Part shown: piece by piece, positions 1 through 5,682 of the stretch
How positions within the stretch are numbered: position 1 is the stretch's first letter
How the letters are laid out: each line of letters begins with the position of its first letter
Assembly (NCBI GenBank): GCA_946403735.1
Contig: CAMJAZ010000062.1
Location: 1 to 7,674 of the forward strand
Reading direction: 5' to 3'
From: an uncultured Selenomonadales bacterium
GTDB lineage: Bacteria > Bacillota > Negativicutes > Selenomonadales > Selenomonadaceae
Length of the DNA stretch: 7,674 nt
Notes under the pieces: generated by a model
What the model was told of the DNA's origin: nothing
Database searches by the model: none
Seen by the model: only the letters and a program-made list of their open reading frames with translations
Made by a program: the position numbers and the translations under genes

Positions 1-1
1 C

Positions 2-619
2 GTCGGCGCATTTTTAATTTTCATCTCAACATTTTCAATCGGCGCGTTGTGCAATATGGTTTTAGCAGTGAAAGGGTTGCCTACGCTGAAATTATTTCAC
101 CGCTACAGTTTTGCAATAATAAAATTTTTATTTCCGCTTGCCGTACGAATTGGAAAAATTTTTGGCATAAATCGCCGTCAGCTGGAAGGATCATTTATTG
201 CGGTCAGCAATTTAATTTTTATGAAAAGCCAAATAAAAGTTCCCGCCAATAAATTGTTGGTACTTGTGCCGCATTGTCTGCAACTTGCAAGCTGTCCACA
301 TAAAATTACACGCGACCCAAATAATTGTAAACGTTGTGGTAGGTGCAATATCGGCGATTTGATGAAACTTTCGGAAGAACTTGGCTTTGTATTTTTCGTG
401 GCGACTGGTGGAACTTTAGCGCGGCAAGTTGTAATAAAAAATCGTCCGCAAGCTGTACTTGCTATTGCCTGCGAACGCGATTTAATGACAGGCATTCAAG
501 ATGTTTATCCGTTGCCAGCCGTTGGAGTGCTGAACATTCGTCCTAACGGTCCTTGCTACAATACGCGCGTCGATATGGACGAAGTTAAACGCACTTTAGA
601 ACAAATTATTATTAAATGA
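2..619 (+). CDS. DUF116 family protein, 5' end cut off by the window
   Basis: The reading frame is open from base 2, so the TTG at 47 and ATG at 56 are probably internal and the true start lies upstream. The 205 visible residues begin with a hydrophobic stretch (about residues 1-22) and a second one (about 36-52), which look like membrane segments. After them comes a soluble domain typical of DUF116: a VPHCLQ motif, then CPHK, a CxxCxxC cluster (visible residues 109, 112, 115), ATGGTLAR, ACERDL, and RPNGPC near the end. Seven cysteines in this domain suggest a metal or iron-sulfur site, but that is inference. The biochemical role of DUF116 is unknown to me. In Firmicutes it often sits near def, fmt and rsmB, which would fit a neighbour to the left that cannot be seen here. 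It ends with TGA, 25 bases before the deoR-type gene. Confidence 0.85.
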   Translation, partial: VGAFLIFISTFSIGALCNMVLAVKGLPTLKLFHRYSFAIIKFLFPLAVRIGKIFGINRRQLEGSFIAVSNLIFMKSQIKVPANKLLVLVPHCLQLASCPHKITRDPNNCKRCGRCNIGDLMKLSEELGFVFFVATGGTLARQVVIKNRPQAVLAIACERDLMTGIQDVYPLPAVGVLNIRPNGPCYNTRVDMDEVKRTLEQIIIK

Positions 620-644
620 TAAATTTTAAATGGAGAAATAAAAA

Positions 645-1415
645 ATGTTTATGGAAGAGCGGAAGGCAAAAATTTTGGAATTGCTTGAAAAAAATGGAAA
701 AGTTTTAGTCAAAGAGTTGGCGGAAATATTTAGCGTCACGGAAGATTCAATACGTAAAGATTTAGGCGCGTTGGAAATGGACGGGCAACTAAAGCGAACT
801 TACGGCGGAGCAGTTGCCATAAAAGAAAAATTACACGTTGCCGAAGCTAATCGACGAAGAATCAGTGACGTTGAAGCAAAAAGAAAAATTGCCGCCGCCG
901 CTGTAAAATTGATGACACCGCAAGATTTAATTTTTCTTGATACCTCGACGATTAGCATTGCCATTGCGGAAATTTTGTCTAAGGTTGAAACTGAATACAA
1001 AATTTTAACAAATATGATTGACGTACTTGTATTTTTGGCGCGGAATCCAAAAATAAATTTAATTTTCGCTGGCGGACAGATTAACAAAAGTCGTGACGGT
1101 TTTTACGACGCCTTGAACTTGGAATTTATGGCGCACTTCCACCCGAGCGTTTCATTTATCGGAGCGGTTGGCGTTGACATTGAAAAAAATTCTTTATCGA
1201 CGAATGATTCAAATACGGGAATGCATAAACGCCGTATGATTGAACTTAGCCAAAATGTTTATATTGTCGCCGAGTCCAGAAAATTTGGGACGACGGCGAA
1301 TTTTAATTTTGCAACGTTGAATAAAATTCGCGGGCTGATAACTGAAATTGCACCGTCAAAAAAATTTTTAGACTTAGCGCGAAAAATGGACGTGGAAATT
1401 ATTTTGCCCGATTAA
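645..1415 (+). CDS. DeoR/GlpR-family transcriptional regulator
   Basis: This is a 256-residue protein, the usual length for the DeoR family. Residues about 3-58 form the winged helix-turn-helix (ILELLEKNGKVLVKELAEIF, then SIRKDLGALE, and the GGAV ending of the wing). Residues about 74-235 form the DeoRC sensor domain, with the ligand-loop region IFLDTSTIS (97-105), NMIDVLVFLA, FAGG (141-144) and AESRKFGT (209-216). In this family the sensor domain usually binds a phosphorylated sugar or related metabolite. The loop here reads DTST rather than the commoner DSGTT, so the ligand cannot be guessed. The start ATG is preceded by GGAG at 632-635 with nine bases between; a second ATG at 651 is possible but less well spaced. 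It lies 25 bases after the DUF116 gene with no visible promoter between, so it is probably co-transcribed. No sugar-metabolism gene is in the window, so its target is unknown. Its last codons are part of a 23-base direct repeat. Confidence 0.93.
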   Translation: MFMEERKAKILELLEKNGKVLVKELAEIFSVTEDSIRKDLGALEMDGQLKRTYGGAVAIKEKLHVAEANRRRISDVEAKRKIAAAAVKLMTPQDLIFLDTSTISIAIAEILSKVETEYKILTNMIDVLVFLARNPKINLIFAGGQINKSRDGFYDALNLEFMAHFHPSVSFIGAVGVDIEKNSLSTNDSNTGMHKRRMIELSQNVYIVAESRKFGTTANFNFATLNKIRGLITEIAPSKKFLDLARKMDVEIILPD

Positions 1416-1417
1416 TT
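1395..1417 (+). repeat. Direct repeat copy 1, at the 3' end of the deoR-type gene
   Basis: These 23 bases match 1979-2001 with one mismatch (A at 1398 against T at 1982); the last 19 bases are identical. In this copy the repeat encodes the last residues EIILPD and the stop codon. The two copies lie 584 bases apart in the same orientation and bracket one small secreted-protein gene with its own control region and terminator. Confidence 0.85.
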
Positions 1418-1430
1418 ACCCTGCAGGTAA
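1416..1430. promoter_or_regulatory. Inverted repeat upstream of the small secreted-protein gene
   Basis: The sequence reads TTACC, CTGCA, GGTAA: five-base arms around a five-base spacer. It starts one base after the deoR stop codon and ends at the position where a -35 element would lie for the promoter at 1453-1458. The placement suits an operator, and the adjacent DeoR-type regulator is one possible binder, but nothing in the sequence proves either point. Confidence 0.4.
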
Positions 1431-1458
1431 GGACTTATTAAAATTTTTGTGCTACACT
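1430..1458 (+). promoter_or_regulatory. Candidate weak sigma-70-type promoter for the secreted-protein gene
   Basis: TACACT at 1453-1458 is a fair -10 element. With a 17-base spacer the -35 position reads AGGACT, which keeps only the central GAC of TTGACA. Transcription would start near 1465, which rules out the ATG-like or GTG-like starts before that point and agrees with the start chosen at 1497. The poor -35 suggests either an activator or a weak promoter. Confidence 0.4.
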
Positions 1459-1475
1459 TTGAAAAATATTTCAAA
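1458..1475. promoter_or_regulatory. Inverted repeat at the transcription start of the secreted-protein gene
   Basis: Perfect seven-base arms, TTTGAAA and TTTCAAA, flank a four-base AATA spacer. It lies directly after the candidate -10 and across the expected start of transcription, a typical place for a repressor site. It could also form a weak hairpin in the leader. A 12-base direct repeat AAAATTTTTGTG (1440-1451 and 1473-1484) overlaps the same control region. Confidence 0.4.
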
Positions 1476-1483
1476 ATTTTTGT

Positions 1484-1489
1484 GGAGGG
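1484..1489 (+). promoter_or_regulatory. Ribosome binding site that fixes the start at 1497
   Basis: GGAGGG lies seven bases before the ATG at 1497. No comparable site precedes the upstream in-frame GTG at 1449, and the protein begins with a good signal peptide only from 1497. Confidence 0.8.
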
Positions 1490-1496
1490 TTGCGGG

Positions 1497-1904
1497 ATGT
1501 TAAAAAAATTTTTCTGTACGATTTTATTAGCGTCAGTAATTTTTATTTGCGGACAAAATAATTTTGCGAATGCGCAGGACGTTTACGCGGGAAATACTGG
1601 CGGACTTGATTTCTATGTTGATACAAATACGATAGTTCCAACTGGCGATTATGAGGAAATGCGCGGCGGCGGCGATCGTATTTATTATGCGTTTTATGTC
1701 AATGTCAAAAAAATTGAACAAACAAGCGGAGAGTTGAACGATATTAATCAATGGAAATTTTACGTTGTCCCCGAGCGCGGAGCTCAATTTGGTTGGGCAT
1801 TCGATTATTATCTTTCAGGAACGGGCATTCCAGTGAAAACAAATAAAATTGCGCAGAATATCTTGAGAATTTGCATTCAATACGACAGCCGTATAGCAAG
1901 CTGA
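1497..1904 (+). CDS. Small secreted protein of unknown function
   Basis: This 135-residue product begins with a clear signal peptide: MLKK, a hydrophobic core FFCTILLASVIFICG, and a likely cleavage after ANA near residue 26. There is no lipobox, since the residue before the cysteine is isoleucine. The mature part of about 109 residues is rich in aromatic residues and looks like a small beta-structured domain (LDFYVDTNTI, IYYAFYVNVKKI, WKFYVVP, WAFDYYLSGTG) ending with a helix-like segment. This layout resembles small exported proteins of unknown function that I associate with Selenomonas-type bacteria; that likeness is recollection, not a database result. The start at 1497 is set by GGAGGG and by the promoter position. 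The gene stands alone between its own control region and a terminator, and the whole unit is bracketed by 23-base direct repeats. I assign no function. Confidence 0.8.
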   Translation: MLKKFFCTILLASVIFICGQNNFANAQDVYAGNTGGLDFYVDTNTIVPTGDYEEMRGGGDRIYYAFYVNVKKIEQTSGELNDINQWKFYVVPERGAQFGWAFDYYLSGTGIPVKTNKIAQNILRICIQYDSRIAS

Positions 1905-1913
1905 TTAATTTTA

Positions 1914-1925
1914 TTTCGTACGAAA
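1914..1925. repeat. Perfect 12-base palindrome TTTCGTACGAAA
   Basis: This perfect palindrome lies ten bases after the stop of the secreted-protein gene. Its right arm overlaps the A-run that forms the left arm of the terminator, so the two structures could compete in the RNA. No role is known. Confidence 0.5.
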
Positions 1926-1964
1926 AAATCTGAATAAGCTTTAATGCTCGTGCAGATTTTTTTT
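1923..1964 (+). terminator. Rho-independent terminator after the small secreted-protein gene
   Basis: A ten-base stem (AAAAAATCTG at 1923-1932, CAGATTTTTT at 1953-1962) encloses a 20-base loop with a possible inner AGC/GCT pairing. It is followed by a run of eight T in total (1957-1964). The A-run on the left side means it could also act on transcripts coming from the right. It separates the secreted-protein unit from the downstream promoter at 2028. Confidence 0.8.
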
Positions 1965-1978
1965 GCAAATTTTTATCT

Positions 1979-2001
1979 GAATTTATTTTGCCCGATTAAT
2001 T
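1979..2001 (+). repeat. Direct repeat copy 2, intergenic
   Basis: Matches the 3' end of the deoR-type gene (1395-1417) at 22 of 23 positions, in the same orientation. In the matching frame it again spells a glutamate, then ILPD and a stop. Here it lies in non-coding sequence between a terminator and the promoter of the solute-binding protein. Similarity to copy 1 does not extend clearly to either side. Confidence 0.85.
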
Positions 2002-2027
2002 CAAATGCCGCTGACAAAAAATTTTTC

Positions 2028-2056
2028 TTGTAATGATTTTGCAAGTGGGCTATAAT
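2028..2056 (+). promoter_or_regulatory. Strong sigma-70-type promoter for the solute-binding protein and possibly the genes after it
   Basis: TTGTAA at 2028-2033, a 17-base spacer and a perfect TATAAT at 2051-2056 give one of the clearest promoters in the window. Transcription would start near 2063, after the in-frame ATG at 2058, so translation must begin further on, at 2088. No terminator is visible between here and 4530 or beyond, so it may also feed rimO and the following genes. Confidence 0.8.
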
Positions 2057-2073
2057 TATGTCAAATTTTTTGC

Positions 2074-2079
2074 AGGAGG
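2074..2079 (+). promoter_or_regulatory. Ribosome binding site that fixes the start at 2088
   Basis: A perfect AGGAGG lies eight bases before the ATG at 2088. The ATG at 2058 has no such site and lies upstream of the expected transcription start. Confidence 0.85.
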
Positions 2080-2087
2080 CGGAATTA

Positions 2088-3128
2088 ATGCGACGATACA
2101 CGATCTATTTTTTAACGGCGTTTATGTTCGTGATAGCGGCGGTTGCAGGAACATCTTATCGCGTCGGCGCAGATGAACGCATTTCAGAATTGGAGTTGAC
2201 GGCGTACACGACGTTGCCAGCTGAAACCGTTACAATTTTATCTGAAGCCTACGAAAAGGAAAGTCACGTCCGCGTAAATTTTGTACCACTCCCTGCAAAA
2301 GATTTAATTCAAAAAACTGCTGACGACGCCGTTTCCGATCCTACCGTAGTTGATACCGTCGACGTGATTGTAGCTGACAGCGCCGTTTTAAATTCGCTAG
2401 CTGAACGGCAACTTTTAATTTCCCATGCATCTGAAACGAATGACGCTGTAAAAAATAATTTCAAAGATAAACATGACCGTTGGATTGGCGTTTGGTACGA
2501 TCCAATAATTTTTTGCACGAACAAAGATTTTCTCGGCAAGCTTAAAGAAATTCCTGACACTTGGACGGAACTTGCAAGTTATAGAAATGTGCGAATCGGC
2601 ATTACAGATTTTCTTGTAGCTGACGCCGCGTCCAATTTAATGCTACAAATGATTAGCAACTTGGGCGACGCGCAGACGTACCAAATTTTACGCGGTCTTC
2701 ATCCAAAAGTTGTACAGTACACGAAATTTTTATCAAACCCCGTTCGTCAAGCTGGCATGGGCGAAACAGATATTTCCATTGCCGTCGAAAGTGAAACGTT
2801 ACGGTATATGCAGGAAGGTTATCCGCTGAAAATAATTTATCCTGCTGACGGTACGGCGTATCTTTTGACAGGCGCGGGACTTACTACAAAAAATTCTCCG
2901 AAAAGTAATGAGGCTAAAAAGTTTACTGATTGGCTACTTAGTGATAACGCCCAGCTTGCCTTGCAAAGTAACGGCTTTTATTTTATTTCGACCAATCCCA
3001 ACAGTTTGGCTTATAAATCTTTCGCGGGGAAAAATCTTGTACTGTTTCCAAATTCGCCAAACTTCACTGAAAAGCAACGTTATGAATTTTTAGAACGTTG
3101 GGTTAAACACGTTAGATTTAGGGATTAG
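2088..3128 (+). CDS. Extracellular solute-binding protein of an ABC transporter (family 1 type)
   Basis: The product is 346 residues. It begins with a signal peptide (MRRYTIYFLTAFMFVIAAVAG, probable cleavage near VGA at 26-28) and has no lipobox cysteine, as expected for a periplasmic binding protein of a diderm cell. The family shows in ELTAYTTLPAETVTILSEAYEKE followed by VRVNFVPL (N-terminal lobe), VDVIVADSAVLNSL, RWIGVWYDPIIFCTNKDFL (131-149), PDTWTEL, and near the C-terminus EAKKFTDWLLSDNAQLALQSNGFYF. The overall form resembles iron(III)- or spermidine-type family 1 binding proteins, but the paired tyrosines of classical ferric-binding proteins are not evident, so the ligand is left open. 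No permease or ATPase gene adjoins it: the next gene is rimO. It is therefore an orphan that either shares a transporter encoded elsewhere or senses or binds a ligand on its own. Confidence 0.85.
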   Translation: MRRYTIYFLTAFMFVIAAVAGTSYRVGADERISELELTAYTTLPAETVTILSEAYEKESHVRVNFVPLPAKDLIQKTADDAVSDPTVVDTVDVIVADSAVLNSLAERQLLISHASETNDAVKNNFKDKHDRWIGVWYDPIIFCTNKDFLGKLKEIPDTWTELASYRNVRIGITDFLVADAASNLMLQMISNLGDAQTYQILRGLHPKVVQYTKFLSNPVRQAGMGETDISIAVESETLRYMQEGYPLKIIYPADGTAYLLTGAGLTTKNSPKSNEAKKFTDWLLSDNAQLALQSNGFYFISTNPNSLAYKSFAGKNLVLFPNSPNFTEKQRYEFLERWVKHVRFRD

Positions 3129-3178
3129 TAAGTAGTTAATAGTTTTATCCTACAAGCTAACACATAAAAGCTACAATA

Positions 3179-3183
3179 GGGAG
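3179..3183 (+). promoter_or_regulatory. Ribosome binding site supporting a TTG start for rimO
   Basis: GGGAG lies nine bases before the TTG at 3193. The protein read from this TTG begins MKVGVISLGCAKN, the usual amino terminus of RimO, so the rare start codon is well supported. Confidence 0.75.
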
Positions 3184-3192
3184 TAGAAAATT

Positions 3193-4530
3193 TTGAAAGT
3201 TGGAGTAATAAGCTTAGGTTGCGCAAAAAATCTTGTCGATACTGAAGTTATGCTCGGCATTATGCGGGAAAATGGCATAACAATTACGCCGAATCCTGCG
3301 GACGCCGATATTATAATCATTAACACTTGCGCGTTCATTGCGTCGGCGAAGGAAGAATCTATCACGACGATTTTAAATTTTGCCGCGTACAAAGACGAAG
3401 GAAATTGCCAATCGCTAATTGTCGCTGGCTGTCTTGGTCAACGTTATCGGCAGGAACTTTTAGATGAAATGCCAGAAATTGACGCGATTATTGGCACTGG
3501 TGCTTGGCATCGAATTATGGAGGCTGTCGAAGAAACTTTGTCGGGGCGCCGCGTAATTTTAATTGGCGATAAGGAAATTATTTATAGCGCTAAAACTCCT
3601 CGCCTTCGTACGACGCCAGATTATACTGCATACGTAAAAATTGCGGAGGGGTGCAATCACCGTTGCGCATTTTGTGCAATTCCGCTGATTCGCGGCAAAC
3701 AAATTTCACGTACCATTGAAGACATCCGCGCCGAAGTTGAAAAGCTTGCACGCGAAGGCGTCAAGGAAATTGTTTTAATTGCGCAAGATACGACGAATTA
3801 CGGACGCGATATTTACGGCGAACCTAAACTTTGTGACTTACTGCGCGAACTCGTCAAGGTTAAAAAAATTCGCTGGATTAGGTTAATGTATGCTTATCCG
3901 CAAAATTTTACTGATGAACTTATTGACATTATCGCCGCTGAACCGAAAATTTGTAACTACGTTGATTTACCGTTGCAACACGCTGACGACGCCGTTTTAA
4001 AACGTATGCACCGTCCAGATACTCGCAAATCGATTGAAAAACTTTTGGCGAAGATTAGGGAAAAAATTCCTGGCGTTTCAATTCGTTCAACTTTTATGGT
4101 CGGCTATCCTGGTGAAACTGACGAAGAATTTCAAACGCTGAAAAATTTTATCGAAACACAGCGCCTTGACAAAGTTGGAATTTTCGTCTATTCGCCAGAA
4201 GAAGGCACGGCGGCTTATGAAATGGACGGTCAAGTTGATGAAGGTACAGCGCAGGAACGGTATCACGAATTGATGAGCATTCAAAGTTTAATTTCGCAGG
4301 AAATTAACGAAAGTTTGGAAGGTAAAGAATTTGACGTGCTGATTGAAGGTCGGGATATGGAAGTACCTGAAGTTGTGGCGGGTCGTTCGTACCGTGAAGC
4401 GCCTGACGTTGACGGACAAATTTATATTGAAAATGACCGAATGAGTGATGAAGGCGATATTGTCCGCGTGAAAATTGTTGCTGGCTTTGCCTACGATTTA
4501 GCGGCAGAAAAGGTAAGTGGTAAAATTTAA
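3193..4530 (+). CDS. rimO: Ribosomal protein S12 (aspartate) methylthiotransferase RimO
   Basis: RimO is a radical-SAM enzyme that adds a methylthio group to a conserved aspartate of ribosomal protein S12. At 445 residues the protein has normal family length. The amino-terminal domain carries the three cysteines for the auxiliary 4Fe-4S cluster: C10 (SLGCAKN), C46 (INTCAF) and C80 (VAGCLGQR). The radical-SAM motif is GCNHRCAFCAIP with C154, C158 and C161. Further family motifs are LIAQDTTNYGRD, YVDLPLQHADDAVLKRMHR and STFMVGYPGETDEEF. The end, from about residue 375, is the TRAM domain (GKEFDVLIEG to VRVKIVAGFAYDL). The opening SLGCAKNLVDTE favours RimO over the related tRNA enzyme MiaB. The start is TTG, supported by the binding site and amino terminus. 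Its TAA stop abuts the ATG of the next gene with no gap, so the two are surely co-transcribed. No strong promoter is seen in the 64 bases before it. Confidence 0.96.
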   Translation: MKVGVISLGCAKNLVDTEVMLGIMRENGITITPNPADADIIIINTCAFIASAKEESITTILNFAAYKDEGNCQSLIVAGCLGQRYRQELLDEMPEIDAIIGTGAWHRIMEAVEETLSGRRVILIGDKEIIYSAKTPRLRTTPDYTAYVKIAEGCNHRCAFCAIPLIRGKQISRTIEDIRAEVEKLAREGVKEIVLIAQDTTNYGRDIYGEPKLCDLLRELVKVKKIRWIRLMYAYPQNFTDELIDIIAAEPKICNYVDLPLQHADDAVLKRMHRPDTRKSIEKLLAKIREKIPGVSIRSTFMVGYPGETDEEFQTLKNFIETQRLDKVGIFVYSPEEGTAAYEMDGQVDEGTAQERYHELMSIQSLISQEINESLEGKEFDVLIEGRDMEVPEVVAGRSYREAPDVDGQIYIENDRMSDEGDIVRVKIVAGFAYDLAAEKVSGKI

Positions 4531-5004
4531 ATGAATTTAGAAATTGAACTGGGAAAACTTTTGACTGCTAAAAATTTAACGATAGCCTGTGCAGAATCTT
4601 GTACGGGTGGGCTTTTAACTTCGCGGCTGACGGACGTTCCAGGCAGTTCAGCGTACGTGCAAGGCTCAATCGTTTCATATTCAAACGACGTTAAAAATTC
4701 TGTCTTGAAAGTTCAAGCTGAAACGTTGAAAAATTTCGGCGCGGTAAGCGAACAAACTGCGCGGCAAATGTCAGCTAATGTTCGCGAACTTTTAAAAACA
4801 GATATAGGCGTCGGAGTTACTGGCATTGCTGGACCAAGCGGCGGTACGGCTGAAAAGCCCGTCGGTACGGTTTACATTTCAGTCAGCGATTCGCGAAAAA
4901 CTATTGTCAAGCTTTTTAATTTCAGCGGCAGTCGTAGCGAAATTAAAAATCAAGCTTGCGATGCGGCAATGCAAATGGTTATGGATGTAGTGAATAATAT
5001 ATAA
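4531..5004 (+). CDS. pncC: CinA-family protein, stand-alone C-terminal domain (nicotinamide-nucleotide amidase)
   Basis: This is a 157-residue single-domain protein, close to the length of E. coli PncC. It corresponds to the carboxy-terminal half of full-length CinA; the molybdopterin-binding-like amino-terminal half is absent. Visible motifs are CAESCTGGLL (20-29, containing the probable active-site serine at 23), PGSSAYVQGSIVSYSNDVK, GAVSEQTARQM, and VTGIAGPSGGTAEKPVGTVYI (96-116). The family deamidates nicotinamide mononucleotide to nicotinate mononucleotide, a step of pyridine-nucleotide salvage in the cytoplasm. The ATG follows the rimO stop directly, and the ribosome binding sequence (AAGTGG at 4515-4520, inside rimO) is weak, so translation is probably coupled to rimO. 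In many Firmicutes pgsA lies between rimO and cinA; here it does not. The name cinA would be equally usual; the enzyme activity is inferred from the family. Confidence 0.9.
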   Translation: MNLEIELGKLLTAKNLTIACAESCTGGLLTSRLTDVPGSSAYVQGSIVSYSNDVKNSVLKVQAETLKNFGAVSEQTARQMSANVRELLKTDIGVGVTGIAGPSGGTAEKPVGTVYISVSDSRKTIVKLFNFSGSRSEIKNQACDAAMQMVMDVVNNI

Positions 5005-5005
5005 T
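5000..5005 (+). promoter_or_regulatory. Possible -10 element for the secreted-protein gene at 5047
   Basis: A perfect TATAAT overlaps the stop codon of the CinA-type gene. No good -35 is found at the right distance (the best, TTATGG at 4979-4984, has few matches and a 15-base spacer). In such AT-rich sequence a chance match is quite possible. If real, the transcript would start near 5012 and give a leader of about 35 bases. Confidence 0.3.
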
Positions 5006-5046
5006 TTTTTTAAAGCTACAAGCTAAAAATAGGAGGATATTTTTGA

Positions 5047-5673
5047 ATGAAAAAAATTTTGGCAACGGCGGCACTTGCTTTTACATTGTTTTCCCCAACA
5101 ACTTTTGCAGCAGATGCGCCTGCAACTAACGCGGCAACTTCTTCAAGCACTGAAAATATTAAAATAGCTGTTAAAGATTTTGTCGAATATAAAAGCACCA
5201 CTTACGGTTACACTATTAAGTGTCCATTCCAGCCCGCAGCTGTCACCGATTTAAAATTTGATGAACCTGCTGAAAAAGGCGAAATGCTCGTTTTCTTGAA
5301 TGACGGTCCAGAAGTTGTTTTGGGCTACAGAATTAACCTTGACGCCTTCCCGAATCAAAACGCGCCTGACTTCAACAAAGACGACCAGAAAACTTTAGAT
5401 TCTTACATTGAGTATTTAAAGAGTGTCAACGCGCTTGATACTGCCATGATAACGAATATCGGCAAAGATAATAAAGGCGTCTTTATGGTTACCGCGAAAG
5501 AAATTACAACCGCTGAAGGCGAAACAATTACTGCTGACAGTCAAATTGCAATGCTCATCTTCCGTACCAAAAACGGCGACAGAGTTTCAATGCAGTTGTT
5601 GACTAAAGATTTTTCGCAGGCATTAGTTGACGCGTTCATTTATTCTGCCTCAACTCTTAACGTTACAAAATAA
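5047..5673 (+). CDS. Secreted or periplasmic protein of unknown function
   Basis: The product is 208 residues. It begins with a textbook signal peptide, MKKILATAALAFTLFSPTTFA, cut probably after residue 21. A low-complexity linker rich in Ala, Thr and Ser (about 22-36) leads to a globular domain. Visible stretches are YGYTIKCPFQPAAV (53-66), GEMLVFLNDGPEVVLGYRINLDAFP, a helix around LDSYIEYLKSVNAL, GVFMVTAKEITTAEGETITADSQIAMLIF, and a terminal helix DFSQALVDAFIYSAST. The mature protein has a single cysteine. I recall similar exported proteins from Selenomonas-type bacteria but know no function for them. A strong AGGAGG at 5031-5036 lies ten bases before the ATG, unlike the weak sites of its neighbours, so it is probably well translated. 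It sits 42 bases after the CinA-type gene and nine bases before prmC. Why a secreted protein is placed among translation genes is unclear. Confidence 0.8.
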   Translation: MKKILATAALAFTLFSPTTFAADAPATNAATSSSTENIKIAVKDFVEYKSTTYGYTIKCPFQPAAVTDLKFDEPAEKGEMLVFLNDGPEVVLGYRINLDAFPNQNAPDFNKDDQKTLDSYIEYLKSVNALDTAMITNIGKDNKGVFMVTAKEITTAEGETITADSQIAMLIFRTKNGDRVSMQLLTKDFSQALVDAFIYSASTLNVTK

Positions 5674-5682
5674 ATTTTTTTG

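Noticed and set aside
178..495. Minus-strand open frame opposite the DUF116 gene, and similar antisense frames elsewhere (for example 800-1087, 2309-2560, 5907-6146)
   Set aside because: They lie wholly inside well-supported plus-strand genes, show no recognisable domain, and arise from codon bias in the sense strand.
1449..1496. Upstream GTG start at 1449 for the small secreted protein
   Set aside because: It lacks a ribosome binding site, lies before the expected transcription start, and would bury the signal peptide behind 16 extra residues.
2058..2087. ATG at 2058 as the start of the solute-binding protein
   Set aside because: It directly follows the TATAAT at 2051-2056, so it would lie upstream of the transcript start; AGGAGG and a proper signal peptide favour 2088.
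3172..3177. TACAAT as a -10 element for rimO
   Set aside because: Transcription would begin just after the ribosome binding site at 3179-3183, leaving it out of the message, and there is no convincing -35.
2319..3997. 16-base exact repeat GCTGACGACGCCGTTT at 2319-2334 and 3982-3997
   Set aside because: Both copies are in frame and encode ADDAV in unrelated proteins; strong preference for the same Asp and Ala codons explains it.
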